From: Typha latifolia
Taxonomy: Eukaryota; Streptophyta; Magnoliopsida; Poales; Typhaceae
NCBI GenBank assembly: GCA_019914945.1
Contig: CM034109.1
Location: forward strand, 4,340,001 to 4,404,000
DNA: 64,000 nucleotides
Direction of reading: 5' to 3'
Shown here: positions 31,737 through 43,609 of the stretch, one piece after another
How positions within the stretch are numbered: position 1 is the first letter of the stretch
Layout: each line of letters opens with the position of its first letter
Notes under the pieces: model-generated
The model's input: the letters and a program-made list of their open reading frames with translations, nothing else
What the model was told of the DNA's origin: nothing
The model's database searches: none
Program-made: the position numbers and the translations under genes

Positions 31737-32766
31737 AATATCAGATGCACCCGTGATCCCACAGGAAGCTCCAATTTGTATGCAACTGGACCAACTCGCT
31801 CCAATATACGAAAGGGCCCAAAGTAGTGATGCACCACCTTTGGATAGCGCACTAGTCTCAATGTCACTTACCGATAAGGCCAAATGCGCACAAACACAAG
31901 ATCTCCGACTACGAACTACAACTCACGTTGACGGTGGTCATAGATTTGCTTCATGGGGTTTTGTGCCGCTGGCATGTGGGTCCTAAAGGTCACGTCTCAA
32001 TCCATCTACTCTAGATCGGCCTCCATCCGCACCACTGTCGCCTTTAGGTCATATGTCTGTAAAGAGGGTGGGGGTCTGCCATACACTGCTTCAAAGGGTG
32101 TTATCCCTATGCTAGTGTGAAACACAGCGTTGTATGGCCACTACGCCCAAGGAAGGTAATCGCTCCATCTCCCCAGATGTTCTTTGACGAAGCACCGCAA
32201 ATACTGTTTAATGCGCCAGTTAACTACCTCTGTTTGACCATTCGTCTGAGGGTGGTAAGCTAAACTAAGGTTTAACCGGGTCCCTTGAAGTGTGAAGTAC
32301 TTCATCTAGAACTCGTTGATGAAGACTCTATCACGGTCGGACACAATCAAGCATGACATGCCGTGAAGCTTGGCCACGTCATGCACAAACACCTTTGCAA
32401 CTACCTTCACTGAATATGGGTGCGCTAGGGCTAAAAAATTAGCATACTTGCTCAAACTGTCTACCATGATGAAGATGACAGAATGCCCTCTCATTGGAGG
32501 TAGCCCTCAATGAAGTCCATGGAGATATCCTCCCAAATGCACTCTGGAATGGGCAAAGGCTGTAGAAGTCTAGCCAGCCTCAAAGAATCAATCTTTACCC
32601 ACCAACAAATATCACAATCCCGCACGAAATTCATCACCTCCTTCTTCATTCCAACCCATGTACAGCACTTTGAGAACCTCTTGTAGGTCCTCAAGAGGCC
32701 CTCGTGTCCTGCCTCCGATGTGAAATGGAAGAAATCCATGAGTTGCCTCCGCGAAGGCATCATCAC
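31737..32766 (-). pseudogene. F2 integrase
   Basis: Minus strand, several frames: 32766 to 32491 FTSEAGHEGLLRTYKRF and FVRDCDICWW (the CxxC of the zinc domain is CDIC), IWEDISMDFIEGY (first catalytic Asp); 32494 to 32306 FIMVDSLSKYANF, LHGMSCLIVSDRDRVFINEF (second Asp); then HPQTNGQTEVVN (Glu), FEAVYGRPPPSLQTY, and 31867 to 31740 HHYFGPFRILERVGPVAYKL. All catalytic residues are readable but stops and shifts break the frame. It ends in an abrupt truncation. Confidence 0.86.
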
Positions 32767-32989
32767 CGGGTACTCGGATGCACCAGTGATCTAACAACAG
32801 TCCTCCTCTACTCTCAAGCTTAGGGTGACTCATGGGATCACTCTCCAACCCATGTATCAACCTAGACACCTCTAGATCTGCGGCGCTGGCAATCCTCAAA
32901 TCAGCAAGGAAGGGAAATACAAATGTGGAATAGGTCGCAAGCTCGGCGAGCGCGGGCTATCGCGAGAGTGCATCTGCCGCCCTATTTTT

Positions 32990-33433
32990 CATCCCTTTTC
33001 TTGTACTACAACTCATAGTCGTACCCTAGTAGTTTGGCGACCCATCTCTGCTGCACCGGAGTGTGAACCCATTGCCCCATGAAGAATGGCAAACTCCACT
33101 AGTCCATAAGGATCACAAATCGTTGTTCGATCAGGTATGGTCTCCACTTGGTCACCTCGTGCAGGATAGTGAGCATCGCTCACTTGTATGTGGAAAGCTA
33201 TTGTGACCTCTCTGATAACGCCTTCCTAAGATAAGCAATGGGTCTCCCAGACTGTATAAGAACAGCCCCAATACCCAACCCAAATGCATCACACTCGATC
33301 ACAAATGGCTTGTTGAAATTAGGTAGCGCTAATAGCGGTACAGTTACTATGGTGGTCTTCAGCTCCTCAAATGCCTTTGTCGCTGACTTGGTCCACCAGA
33401 AGGCATCCTTCTTCAATAGTGAAGTGAGGGGTG
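32990..33433 (-). pseudogene. F2 RNase H
   Basis: Minus strand from the C2 junction: LTSLLKKDAFWWTKSATKAF, VIECDAFGLGIGAVLIQSGR (first Asp), RKALSERSQ, stop, then FVILMD, SLPFFMGQWVHTPVQQRWVA and LLGYDYEL. Frame breaks increase to the left. Confidence 0.82.
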
Positions 33434-34359
33434 TGATACGATCTTCTCTTTGAGGCTAAGGCTCTAATACCAGCTTGATACGATCTGGCACGGAACTTTG
33501 AAATTAGATCCCAAAATATGCTGTCGTCGGATCGACGTGAGATTTTGATATGTTGTAGCCTCGTAAAAGAGCTTTCCAACAACTCTAGTTACAAGCGAAT
33601 CGGAGTTGGTGATCTCGAGATATCGTTCGTTTAGTGGACGAACGTCAGGATGCTCTGTTTTGGATTCGTGGATGGAGGCACGAGATCCTGGGTAATGGTG
33701 GATGGTGGTGGACCGGCGTTAATGTGGTGGCACCGGTGAAAAGTGATGGTGGAACGGTTGTGGTTGATGGAAGGATTAGGGCAAGTGTTGGATAGATTGG
33801 ACGAAGGGGGAGAAGAGGGCCACCCCTAAGGGACTAGGGTGATTAGCCGGACGAGGGAGGTTAGAAGCGGCGTCGCCGGGGATTGAGAGAACGGGAGCGA
33901 AGAAGACGAAGGAGGCAAGGCAAAACTCAATCTCAATAATCAATAATAATTTTGGTTGCCCTACACATCCTTTTATAGGCTAACCAACAACTCACATTAA
34001 CCTTAAAACACAATTTTCGCCGACCGCGTTCGAACTCGCCCGACCGCGTTCGAACGCACCGAATTAGCTCTTCTGGATTTGCGAACGCGATGCAGGCGTT
34101 CGAACGCATGATCGAACGCGCCTGTCGGTATTTGCGAACGCGATGCAGGCATTCACAGTGCGTTCGAACGCACAGTACATTCTCTTCTCCATGATCACAA
34201 CCCCGTTCACAAACCGCGTTCGAACTCACTCCACCCGCGTTCGAACGCGACTTACAGAAAACTTATTTTAATGGAAATTAAACACTAAAACATGAAATAA
34301 AAACACTCCTAAAGTGAATCCATGCTCGAGACGACGTCGGTGAAGTCCGAATCGTATTA
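33434..34359 (-). mobile_element. Solo LTR C2, 926 bp, inside F2 RT-RNase H
   Basis: It starts TGATACGATC and ends ATCGTATTA, with perfect gggtg copies (33429-33433 and 34360-34364). Taking it out joins YAKIVAP to LTSLLKKDAF without loss of a base. It contains one 42-bp unit of primer-site-like sequence plus LTR end (33434-33475), module alpha (34024-34253) and the same R-U5 as C1. C1 and C2 are very similar over R-U5. Confidence 0.92.
34024..34253 (-). promoter_or_regulatory. U3 palindrome cluster (module alpha) in C2
   Basis: At least four perfect GCGTTCGAACGC sites or one-base variants plus GCGAACGCGATGCAGGC half-site units. The CG positions are better preserved than in F1 or F2. Confidence 0.63.
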
Positions 34360-34990
34360 GGGTGCCACAATCTTCGCATAACCTGCGACAAATCTGCGAT
34401 AGTTCCCTATCAGTCCAAGGAACCCCTGCAACTCACGAACCGTCGCCGATTGCGGCCACTCAATCATACATGACACCTTGCTTGGGTTGGCCTCCAAGGC
34501 CTCTGCCAAAATGATGTGGCCGAGATACTCTATTTTGCGTTCTCCCCAAAGGCATTTGCTTTTCTTCACCTTTAGAGAATGATCCGCCAGCAATCCCAAC
34601 ACTGAGCATAGATGAACTAAGTGCTCCTCCATGGTCCTTTTATATACCAAAATGTCATCAAAAAACACTAACACATACTACCTATGGAGTGGGCGAAATA
34701 TGTCATTCATCAACCCCTAGAAGGTCATTGATGCATTTGTCAACCCAAATGGCATTATTTGGAACTCATATTGTCCGTCGTGAGTCTGGAATGCAATTTT
34801 GTGAACGTCCTCCACTCGCATGCGAATCTGATGATAGCTGACGCGGAGGTCATGCTTGCTGAAATATGACGCTCCTGTCAACTCGTCCAGCAGCTCCTCT
34901 ATGATGGGTATCGAGTATCGATCCTTGACGATGATGGAGTTCATCGCGCGATAGTCCATGCAAAAATGCCAGCTCTCGTCCTTCTTCTAA
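34360..34990 (-). pseudogene. F2 reverse transcriptase
   Basis: Minus strand 34959 to 34717: [35 protein letters not shown] (motif A; the catalytic Asp is kept as HDLR), [20 protein letters not shown]; then a stop before YVLVFFDDILVY (FxDD box, 34680 to 34645), IEYLGHIILAEALEANPSKV and FLGLIGNYRRFVAGYAKIVA. C2 follows directly. Confidence 0.9.
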
Positions 34991-35339
34991 TCAGTAGCAC
35001 CAACGATGAATAAGAACTCTAACTCGACTGGATAATGCCTTGCTCCAGCATCTCAGCAACCAATCTCAATACCTTCTCCTTCTAGATGTGAGGATAACGA
35101 CAGGGCTGAACATTGGCTGGTTCCACCCTTGGAATGATCTCTATCTTGTCTCACGGGTGGTAGTCCCCGTGGAGCCTCAAACAGGGCAGCAAAGTTAGTC
35201 AACACAAGCTCCAAATCATTACATGTACCTGAGCTAGGAAGGGTCTCAAGTTCGGTTGGTGCAATCTAGAGGAAGTATTATGGCTCAACAACTTGGAGAG
35301 CTCCAATCAATGGCTGGAGATTTGGGCTTGGCTGCGTCC

Positions 35340-35645
35340 GAACCCCGTCAAGCTGTATGACCCATCCGTCTTGCCGAAAAGTGAGCTGCATTTGTGAGAA
35401 GTTGAAGGTCACTGGACCAAGGTTCTATAGCCATTGGGTACCTAAGACCACATTCGCTCCTCGAAGAGCCAATGGATACAAATCCACAATGACACCCAGA
35501 TGGAGACGCTACTACATATGCTGTCAACCTGGAGTTTGGTGCCATCGTTGATGGTCACCTCAAAGCCAATGGTGGGTTCCAGCTCAAGTCCAATTCTCCG
35601 TACGAGCCACTCGTACAAGAAATTGTGCGAGTTTCCTATGTTGAT
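35340..35645 (-). pseudogene. F2 aspartic protease, C-terminal side
   Basis: Minus strand from the B4 junction: NIGNSHNFLYEWLVRRIGLE, EPTIGFEVTINDGTKLQVDS. Together with VRLLI from 47960 to 47928 it restores VRLLINIGNSHNFL. The active-site motif is normally LIDSGSTHNFL, so Asp has become Asn and Ser Ile: a dead site. The region 34991-35340, between this and RT, keeps little readable frame. Confidence 0.82.
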
Positions 35646-35827
35646 CGTAACAACCCAATCTTAGAAAAAAAACTAATTTTATTGCATGGCACGATGTGTG
35701 TAGCCAGCCTCGTGCCTTGTAGAGGCTGGAGGGGAGGGCGCCATGCGCCCCAGCCACCAGCCCGACCAACCTAGCCGGGCCAGCTGGCACGGTGGGCTCT
35801 GCCGCCGCCGCGCCCTCCCTCCCCACC

Positions 35828-36040
35828 GCCTCTCTCTTTTACGTCTCTCTCTCTCTCGCTCTCTTTCGGTCTGTCTCTCACTCTCCTCTCTCTCTCTCTC
35901 TCTTTCGGTCTATCTCTCACTCTCCTCTCTCTCTCTATCTCTCTCTCAAACACTCCTCTCTCTCTCTCTACTACCGCTGCCACTCTGCCAGCTTCCCGTT
36001 GCCGCCATCACCTCTACTAATGTCGGTGATCCTCTTTCTT

Positions 36041-36116
<76 letters not shown>

Positions 36117-36350
36117 GTTCATCGAAATAGCTGCAGTCGTCGAGAGGCTAGCCACTGGCTGGCCAGCAGCAGCTGAGCCCCTCCCCACCGGCCGGGTCCC
36201 CTCCCTTCCCTTCCCTCCCCTCCTTTCTTTCTTTTCTTCTTCTCTTCTCTTCTTCTTCTCTTCTCTTCTTCTTCTTCTTCTTCTTCTTCTTCTTCTTCTT
36301 CTTCTTCTTCTTCTTCTTCTTTTCCCTTCTTCTTCTTCTTCATTCTTAGC
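35828..36350. repeat. CT and CTT microsatellites of B4
   Basis: Interrupted CT tracts 35838-35965, pure (CT)n about 36046-36113, (CTT)n about 36228-36330. The long Ser/Leu-rich frames here are repeat readings. Confidence 0.92.
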
Positions 36351-36987
36351 TTTGTCTTATATTTCTGCAATAGTCTTGGGGATCGGCCCGGACTGGTGAC
36401 ATTGCTTTTATTATTTATTTTATGTTTGTTTATTTATTTAGTTATGTATTGCTTTCTTATTTAATGCAGATAAATTATTTAGATATTAATTATGTTCATA
36501 ATAATATATATTCTTCAACATGATGATTATTAATTATAATTAGTTTAATTAATGATTAATTAGGTTATAACTATTATGCATAAATATAGGTAATACTTAT
36601 ATTTATTTATTTATTTATTTATATTAGATTTATGAACTAAAATTCATAGTATATGCATTTTAAGTAATTTTAACAATTTATTGTATACTATTGTGTGTAG
36701 AATAAGATACTAGTCTTATTTATTTATTTATTTATTATTTTGCATAATTAAGTAAATACGATATAATTTTTGATTAATCAAGAATTATAAAATTTATTAT
36801 AAAATAGATCTTATATATACTTGTATCTTATTTATAATTATTTAGCTTTTATTTTATAATTATATATTTAGAATATTTTTAAATAAAAAGAAACAAACAT
36901 TTCTCCATATGTTATAACTAGCATTTTATGATAATAGTATAATTATAGTATTTGAATCGTTTCTATAATATAAATCTAGGTATGTAA

Positions 36988-37398
36988 TCAAAAATAAAAA
37001 GAAGTGATTTTAAACCTAATAAATATTTATATTTTACTTGAATTAATTCTAATTAGGTAAACAACTAACTTCATGCTACTTAAATATTTTCAAATCCCCC
37101 CTTATTTGAGACTCCGTGGACCCTGTTACGACGAGTTGTCGCTCAGTTGCCGAATGTGAGGGATACATGAGTCGTGTCTTCTAATCAGAAGTGAGTAGTC
37201 TTATCCCCTAGAAACCTTTCTCAAAAATAAAAAGAAGTGATTTTAAACCTAATAAACCTTTATATTTTACTTGAATTAATTCTAATTAGATAAACGACTA
37301 ACTTCATGCTACTTAAATATTTTTAGATCCAAACCCTTTATTTGTGTCTTCTGATCAAAAGTGAGTAATCTTATTCCCTAGAAGTCTTTCTCAAAATT
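36988..37398. repeat. 233-bp tandem duplication in B4
   Basis: The block starting CAAAAATAAAAAGAAGTG at 36989 recurs at 37222, through the TTCATGCTACTTAAATATTTT stretch. The second copy lacks the GACTCCGTGGACC segment. Other B LTRs have a single copy. Confidence 0.85.
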
Positions 37399-39050
37399 AA
37401 GATATATTATATATTATATACATGCATATTTTAGCCTTCAACATAATTATATGACTTTATCTAGAGATGATTTCAGTCAAGCATATTTTATCATGCATTT
37501 AATTAGACTGATCTAGGATATGAGTACATTGGTGATATATAGAGATCATCGGAGATAATTATACTGTTATGACTTTGTGTGGGGATGATCTTTAGTATGA
37601 TTATGCATGTGATAGACTAGCAGGAATATACATGTGTTAGTTATATGGTTGGAGAATGCATTGCATTATTTTCCTCTTGACTTCCTTAACATCTAAACTT
37701 TTGATATGCATGACTTATTATAGTACTAGATATATACACGTGATCTATCATATAGAAGGAAATGCATAAATCTCATTGATAGGAAAGTTGATAGAAAAAG
37801 TATGAGGGTACCCGAGTAGGCGCTAGGGTTGGGGGTGCTTAAAGTGATGATTATGGTCGCTAGTATGTGATATCTTGTGGCCCATGTCCGAGGTCAGTTG
37901 AGTCTGTGCGCACAGACAATCGGACACCTGCCATTCGCTAGAGCATGTGTGTGGCAAGTTACCATCGTGTGATTTCTATTAACTGGTGGGGTACCCGATC
38001 TGGATAGATTTTGACATACCCTTAACATATGGTAGGGTATAATTATGACTAAGATACCCTTAGCGTATGGTAAGATATGCTTTGAGCCTATGAGCAGAAT
38101 GTTGAGATCGGGTACCGAGTCTTGACTGTGCATGGTGGTCTAATATGATAATTTTTCAGAGATGATATTGATGATTGAGATATTGAGAAATGCATATGAT
38201 TTCATTATCATCTGATATACCTAATTATCGAGTGGTCATTATGCATCATATGTGGTTGCATTTGATATTATAACATGGTCATGGTCGGCATGTATCATAT
38301 GTGTCATATTTGAGAGAGAGTCACAATAATATTATGACATAGTAATCTATTTACTTATTGTCAAGGATTATATATTTTTATCAGTTATGACATGTTATCT
38401 ACTTTTCAATTATGTATTATTAAGGAACATTCATATACTCATTCAAGACATGATACTTTTTTTGATTCATATTATCCAATACATGATTTACTCCCTGTTT
38501 AACATCATTAATTCGGGGTAAGGTCTATTCACTGAGCCTTTTGCTCATGACTCTCTTTATTTTATTTTCTAACCACCTCAGATATGTGGTACGTGATAGC
38601 GACTTGAGATATTTTGAGGAGATATTTTAGAGCGATGATAAGGTGAGATATAGATACGAGACAGTATAGATGATACAAATTAGATCAAATCGGATCACAT
38701 CAAAAGGAGATTAGGCTCAATGGATTGAGTCTAATTATCTTTTTTGATTATTTGGTTTAGTTAGAGTCTTAGTAGGTTAGGATTTTATTTAATTAGCTAA
38801 ATCCAGCTCTGTACAATGTCGGGAAAATATTCGTACAATATTCTACATATATACAAATAATATCAAACTAATTGGATAAGGTCGCCAACCTCCTGATCTA
38901 CATCTTTTATATTCATTACTTCTCCAAATTCGGAATCTATCTATGACAAAATGAAAGCTTAATCTGACAGGTAATCAGAGAAGATAAGGAATACTGATTT
39001 AGTTGGTTTGTTAGGGTTTCATATTATTTTAGGACTTATTGGCTAGCCTT

Positions 39051-39060
39051 TATAAATATG
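39051..39060 (+). promoter_or_regulatory. TATA box of the E 5' LTR
   Basis: TATAAATATG followed by TGGATGGCAGCC, as in K and in the 3' LTR (46964). Confidence 0.75.
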
Positions 39061-39573
39061 TGGATGGCAGCCAACTTCACTATGAAATTGGATTATTAAT
39101 TTTTTGCCTCTTATCTTCTCTCTAGACTTCTCCCTCCTCCTCCTTCACTATCCTTTCACCTCTACCGTTGGCAAGATTTCTCACCGCTTCTAATCTCTCT
39201 CGATTGTCGAGTCACCCATCTTCTTTCGGATCTTGACCACTTTGCTCCCTTCATTTATATCCCTTAATCACATCTACCATCCACCTTCATCTCCATACTC
39301 ATCCATAACCCTAACATCCACTTCACCCGTCACCACCACCATCACCCATGTTATTTTGTTTTTTATCCCTGCTACAGTTCGAATCTGCAAAGGGCGTAAA
39401 TACAAAAGTTGTATATTAGGAAGTTATGGATCCAACACAATTGGGTTTGTAATTTTCTAACTATAGTAGAATATCTGACGAATATGTTCCCACGGTTGCA
39501 TGGACTACTTCCATAGACTATAGTAGAATATCTGACGAATATTGTTCCATAGCCGATCTTTTGGTTCCAGATC

Positions 39574-39683
39574 CTATTAATTTGGTATCAGAGCCTATCA
39601 ATTGGTATCATAGCCCTATCAATTGGTATCAGAGCCCTAACAAAATGGTATCAAAGCCTATTAATGGTATTAGAGCCTTATCA
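39574..39683 (+). repeat. Serial primer-site copies at the 3' end of the E 5' LTR
   Basis: Five copies of the type TTGGTATCAGAGCCCTATCA, each a primer site followed by the LTR end TATCA, precede the real primer site at 39687. Confidence 0.88.
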
Positions 39684-39686
39684 AAG

Positions 39687-39698
39687 TGGTATCAGAGC
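39687..39698 (+). other. Primer-binding site of E
   Basis: TGGTATCAGAGC, three bases after the LTR end; initiator Met tRNA type. Confidence 0.88.
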
Positions 39699-39721
39699 AG
39701 ACGAACCTCAGACCTCCATTA

Positions 39722-40990
39722 ATGGTTGAAACAAGAAAGATGACATCAACAAGGAGACCTATGGAGAGCACACCGATAAAGGAAGACTCAATACATGATG
39801 ATCCTAACTGAGAGGCTGATTCCTTTGGAGCGACTACGGCAGGACTGAGTCAACCAACGTCCATGGGTTCGAATATGGATGAACGAAGGGGCATGTTCTA
39901 AACATTGTTGCATAGAGTTGACACATACAAAAGGATCACAATGAATTCAAGGAATATGTCGTGAATCGATTAGGTTCGTCATCTTCTCGACGACGAACGG
40001 AGTTTCCAGATGGACCAGCGGTAGGACCCCATAGAACCGATACCCCATAGGTCCAAATGCATCATATGAGTGTCAATGATCCCCTCCTACCTATGCCTTC
40101 ACATCATCCCCCACCTCCGTTACAAAACCCAAGACCGGCAGTGGTGGAACGCGAGAGGCGTGCGGCACCGGTGCACTTCATCGATGAGGAGAATTGGCAC
40201 TATGAGGATGAGGTTGATCCCTAAGGAGATGGTGATGTACGTGCTCGAGGATTTAGAGAAGGTGATCAACATGCACAAAGGCTTAGAACTGAACTAAGGA
40301 TCTTTCGCAAACTCGACAACGCTATTCGGGGGAGAAGCGCACGCTTGGACTTTTGAAAATTTCAAGGCAGTGATCCAACGGATTGAGTGTTTCAAGTTGA
40401 ACAATATTTTGATTGTCAAGGTACAACGAAAGATGCAAAAGTCCAGATTGTAAGCTTTCACCTCCAAGGAACGGCATTGCATTAGTATAGATCGATTATT
40501 CGTGGTGATGGATTTACCAGATGGGCTAATTTTTGTAGGAGGATTACATGCAGATTTGGGACAGCGGCATATGAAAATTTTGCTGCCACATTAAGCAAGA
40601 TGGTTCAGAGGACAACCGTATTAGAGTATCAAGCTGAGTTTGAAAGAGTTAGTAGTCGTTGTGAGCCACCGTGGCCCGAACGGACATTGATGAGTATATT
40701 TATTTCAGGGCTGCTGGATGAGATACAAGCGGATGTTCATGCTTTATGTCCTACTTCTCTTGAGGAGGTCTTTGAGATGGCTGTGAGGATGGAGCAAAAA
40801 CATAAGGCTCTAAATATGATAGCGAAACCCAATTGGGGCAACCGAGATGAGCGGTTTGCACCTAGAACGCCAGCTGGAAATTCTGCGGTTTCAAAAACAA
40901 CGGCTGCGACTACTAGACCATGACCACCTTTGAGACCTTTTTCTGACGTTAGAGGAGGCACAAGACCCCCCGTTTGAACTCTCACACCTG
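39722..40990 (+). pseudogene. Gag of E
   Basis: Start at 39722 (MVETRKMTSTRRPMES). The core near 40400-40600 reads QVEQYFDCQGTTKDAKVQ, FHLQGTALH then a stop where ALHWY is expected, then ANFCRRITCRFG. The 40600-40923 part continues MVQRTTVLEYQAEFERVSSR, FISGLLDEIQADVHAL and EEVFEMAVRMEQKH. This is a clear Ty3 gag core with a Trp-to-stop change. Upstream frames are shifted. Confidence 0.88.
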
Positions 40991-40995
40991 TCTAG

Positions 40996-41808
40996 GTGAA
41001 GGAGCGAAGAGCGAAGGGCCTTTGCTTTCGATGTGATAAGCATTTCACCCCCAATCATCGATGTTCTAAATTGATCGGGAGTGTGATGCTTATCGATGGT
41101 CTTGAGGAGGATGATGAGATTGATGATGATGGAGAGTGTCCAGAGGAGACCCATGAGGAGGCCGTTGTGGAGGGCATTGAGGAAGATATCCAAGCTAAAA
41201 TATCGATGCATGCATATTTAGATACTTTCGCGTCAAGGATGTTACGAGTAGATGGACTCGTTAGAAAGCATTGTGTGCACATCCTCATCGATTCAGGGAG
41301 TACACACAACTTTCTAGATGAGAGGCTAGTGAGGAGATTTGGTTTGGATGCCGAACCGACTACGGGGTTTGATGTTGCTATTGGGGACGACATGAAGCTT
41401 AGGGCGAAGAGCTTGTGTCGCCGAGTCAGTATACGAGAGCAAGGACACTGCATCATTATGGACTTGTATCCATTGGCGCTGCGAGGAGCGGACACTGTCC
41501 TTGGTGCTCAATGGTTACAGAGTTTAGGACCCGTCACATTTGATCTCCGGAGCATGTGGATGAAATATAAACAAGGAAACAAAGATGTGCGGCTTGATGG
41601 TGTTCGGTCTTCGCCGATTCCTACGATGCAGCCTATGATAGGGCTACCTTGTGCTTATGATTTGGCCTCTCTTCTTCAGTTAGGACCAGTAGGAGATGAG
41701 CCTCAAACGAGTTCAGGTACTACCATTGAATTATCTAATTTATTAGATAACTTTTCTGGACTGTTTGAGGAGCCGCAGGAGCTACCAGCAAACCTGAGGC
41801 CATATTAG
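40996..41808 (+). CDS. E zinc knuckle and aspartic protease, open segment of 270 residues
   Basis: Residues 6-26 hold GLCFRCDKHFTPNHRCSKL, the variant knuckle (CxxC...HxC) common in plant Ty3 elements. An acidic stretch follows (EEDDEIDDDGE). Residues about 95-115 are HILIDSGSTHNFLDERLV with the D-S-G active site. LGAQWLQSLGPVTFDLRSMW is the usual end of protease. The open frame ends where PYRY, the start of RT, has become PY-stop. It would have cut the Gag-Pol polyprotein. Part of a larger dead polyprotein. Confidence 0.88.
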   Translation: MKERRAKGLCFRCDKHFTPNHRCSKLIGSVMLIDGLEEDDEIDDDGECPEETHEEAVVEGIEEDIQAKISMHAYLDTFASRMLRVDGLVRKHCVHILIDSGSTHNFLDERLVRRFGLDAEPTTGFDVAIGDDMKLRAKSLCRRVSIREQGHCIIMDLYPLALRGADTVLGAQWLQSLGPVTFDLRSMWMKYKQGNKDVRLDGVRSSPIPTMQPMIGLPCAYDLASLLQLGPVGDEPQTSSGTTIELSNLLDNFSGLFEEPQELPANLRPY

Positions 41809-42590
41809 TATCTACATGTGCAAAAAGAAGTTATCTCAAGGATGGTAGCCAAGATGTTGGAGAAATGCCTCATACAACTAAGTCATAGCTCATACTCATC
41901 CCCCATGCTTTTGGTACAAAAAAAGGACGGGACATGACATTTTTGTGTAGACTATCGAGCATTAAACGCTATTGCCGTCAAAGACCGGTATCCTATTCTG
42001 GTTATTGAGGAGTTGTTTGACGAGCTTGTAGGAGTGACTATATTTAATAAGCTTGACTTGAGGGTCGGGTATCATCAAGTTAGAGTTCACCCAGCGGATG
42101 TTCACAAAACTGCATTTCAGACTCCGAACGGGCATTACGAGTTCCGAGCGATGCCTTTTGGTCTCACCAATGCTCCAGCTACCTTTCAAGGCCTCATGAA
42201 TGATTAATTTTGGCCTCTCTTGCGAAGGTATGTCTTGGTATTTTTTGACGACATTTTGGTGTATAGCAGGACTGAAATGGAGCATTGGCGGTATTTGGAG
42301 GATGTGCTGAATTTGTTGAAGCAAAACCAATTGAAGATCAAAAAGTCCAAGTTCGTATGGGGAGTACCACAAGTTGAGTATTTAGGCCACATCATTTCAG
42401 TGGATGGTGTAGCGGCAGATCTCCAAAGGGTTGCATGTATGTCAGCTTGGCCTATTCCTACTACTACCACCGAATTGAGAGGATTTTTGGGGCTGACCGG
42501 ATATTATCGACGCTTCATCGCCAAATATGGCAAGATCGCTGCTCCTCTCACTTCTATGTTGAAGAATGATTCTTTTAGATGGACGGATGA
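41809..42590 (+). pseudogene. Reverse transcriptase of E
   Basis: Same frame broken by stops: SRMVAKMLEKCLIQ, SYSSPMLLVQKKDGT, stop, [33 protein letters not shown] (motif A Asp), [18 protein letters not shown], stop, then VLVFFDDILVYSRTEMEH (FxDD box), VPQVEYLGHIISVDGV and TELRGFLGLTGYYRRF. All catalytic residues are intact; three or more stops are not. Confidence 0.92.
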
Positions 42591-43050
42591 AGCCACTTCA
42601 GCCTTTGAAAAATTAAAAACAGTAATGTTGACGACACCCATTCTAGCGCTACCAGACTTCACCAAAGTATTCATTGTTGAATGTGATGCATCGGGTGTTG
42701 GGATAGGAGTTGTACTAATGCAACAAGGACGTCTCATTGCCTATCTTAGCAAGGATTTATCGTAAAAATCTCAGCAATTATCAACTTATGAAAGAGAGAT
42801 GTTAGCAATTCTCCATGCGGTGACAAAGTAGAGGCCTTATTTGATCGGTAGGCGATTCATTATCCAAACCAATCAAAGGAGTCTTCCCTACTTTGTGAGA
42901 CAGCGTATACACACTCCAACACAGTAGAGATGGGTTACAAAATTGCTGGGGTATGATTATGAAATCTAATTTAAGAAGAAAACGGAAAATAAAGCGGCGG
43001 ATGTACTATCGCGCCAACCCAATACCGCCGAGCTTGCAGCCTATTCATCT
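42591..43050 (+). pseudogene. RNase H of E, split by B5
   Basis: DEATSAFEKLKTVMLTTP, FIVECDASGVGIGVVLMQQG (first Asp), RLIAYLSKDLS, stop, STYEREMLAILHAVTK (second acidic), stop, RFIIQTNQRSLPYFV (Asp changed to Asn in the usual TDQ), KLLGYDYEI, NKAADVLSRQP. Ends at AELAAYSS, where B5 inserted. Confidence 0.88.
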
Positions 43051-43253
43051 TGTAACAACCCAATCCCCCTCAAAAAAAAAACATCATGGGCACGACGCGA
43101 CCAGCCACACTATGGCCGGCCTCGTGCCCATGCTCATGCAGCTTGGTGGGGCGCCATGCGCCTGCGGCCAGCTGGCCGCGGTGGGCCCCGGCGCCGCCAC
43201 TACTCCTCCTCCACCGCCTTCTCTCTCTCTCTTTAAATCTCTCTCTCTCTCTC

Positions 43254-43286
<33 letters not shown>

Positions 43287-43403
43287 GCCACCCTCTCACT
43301 CTACTCTCTCTATCTATACCGACACCTTCCCTGGAGCCGCCGCCGCCGCTGGTGAGATCTCTCACTCCCCCTCTCTTTCCTTCTCTCTCTCCCTCTTTCT
43401 CTC

Positions 43404-43434
<31 letters not shown>

Positions 43435-43573
43435 TGCCCGAGGTTGGGATCGTCGGAGCCGAGTTGCCGATGCCCTCCCCGCCGGTCCGGGTCCGCAACC
43501 TCCTCCCTCACTTCCTCTCTTTCTTCTTTTCCTTTTCTCTTCTTCTTCATCTTCTTCATCTTCTTCTTCTTCT

Positions 43574-43609
<36 letters not shown>

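Larger units (their letters stand above)
38671..39683 (+). repeat. 5' LTR of E
   Basis: It begins TGATACAAATTAGATC and ends GCCTTATCA. U3 carries module beta (GGCTCAATGGATTGAGTC near 38711-38730) and no TTCGAACG cluster. TATAAATATG at 39051. R-U5 corresponds to that of K. A 58-bp duplication (from 39457 and 39516) and a series of PBS-like repeats (39574-39683) occupy the end. Confidence 0.88.

Noticed and set aside
35743..36399. Open frame of 218 residues on the plus strand
   Set aside because: CT and CTT microsatellite of B4; Ser/Leu repeats only.
40996..41808. The 270-residue frame could be taken for a functional host aspartic protease
   Set aside because: It begins with a retroviral-type knuckle, is followed in frame by RT after a single stop, and lies between LTRs of E.
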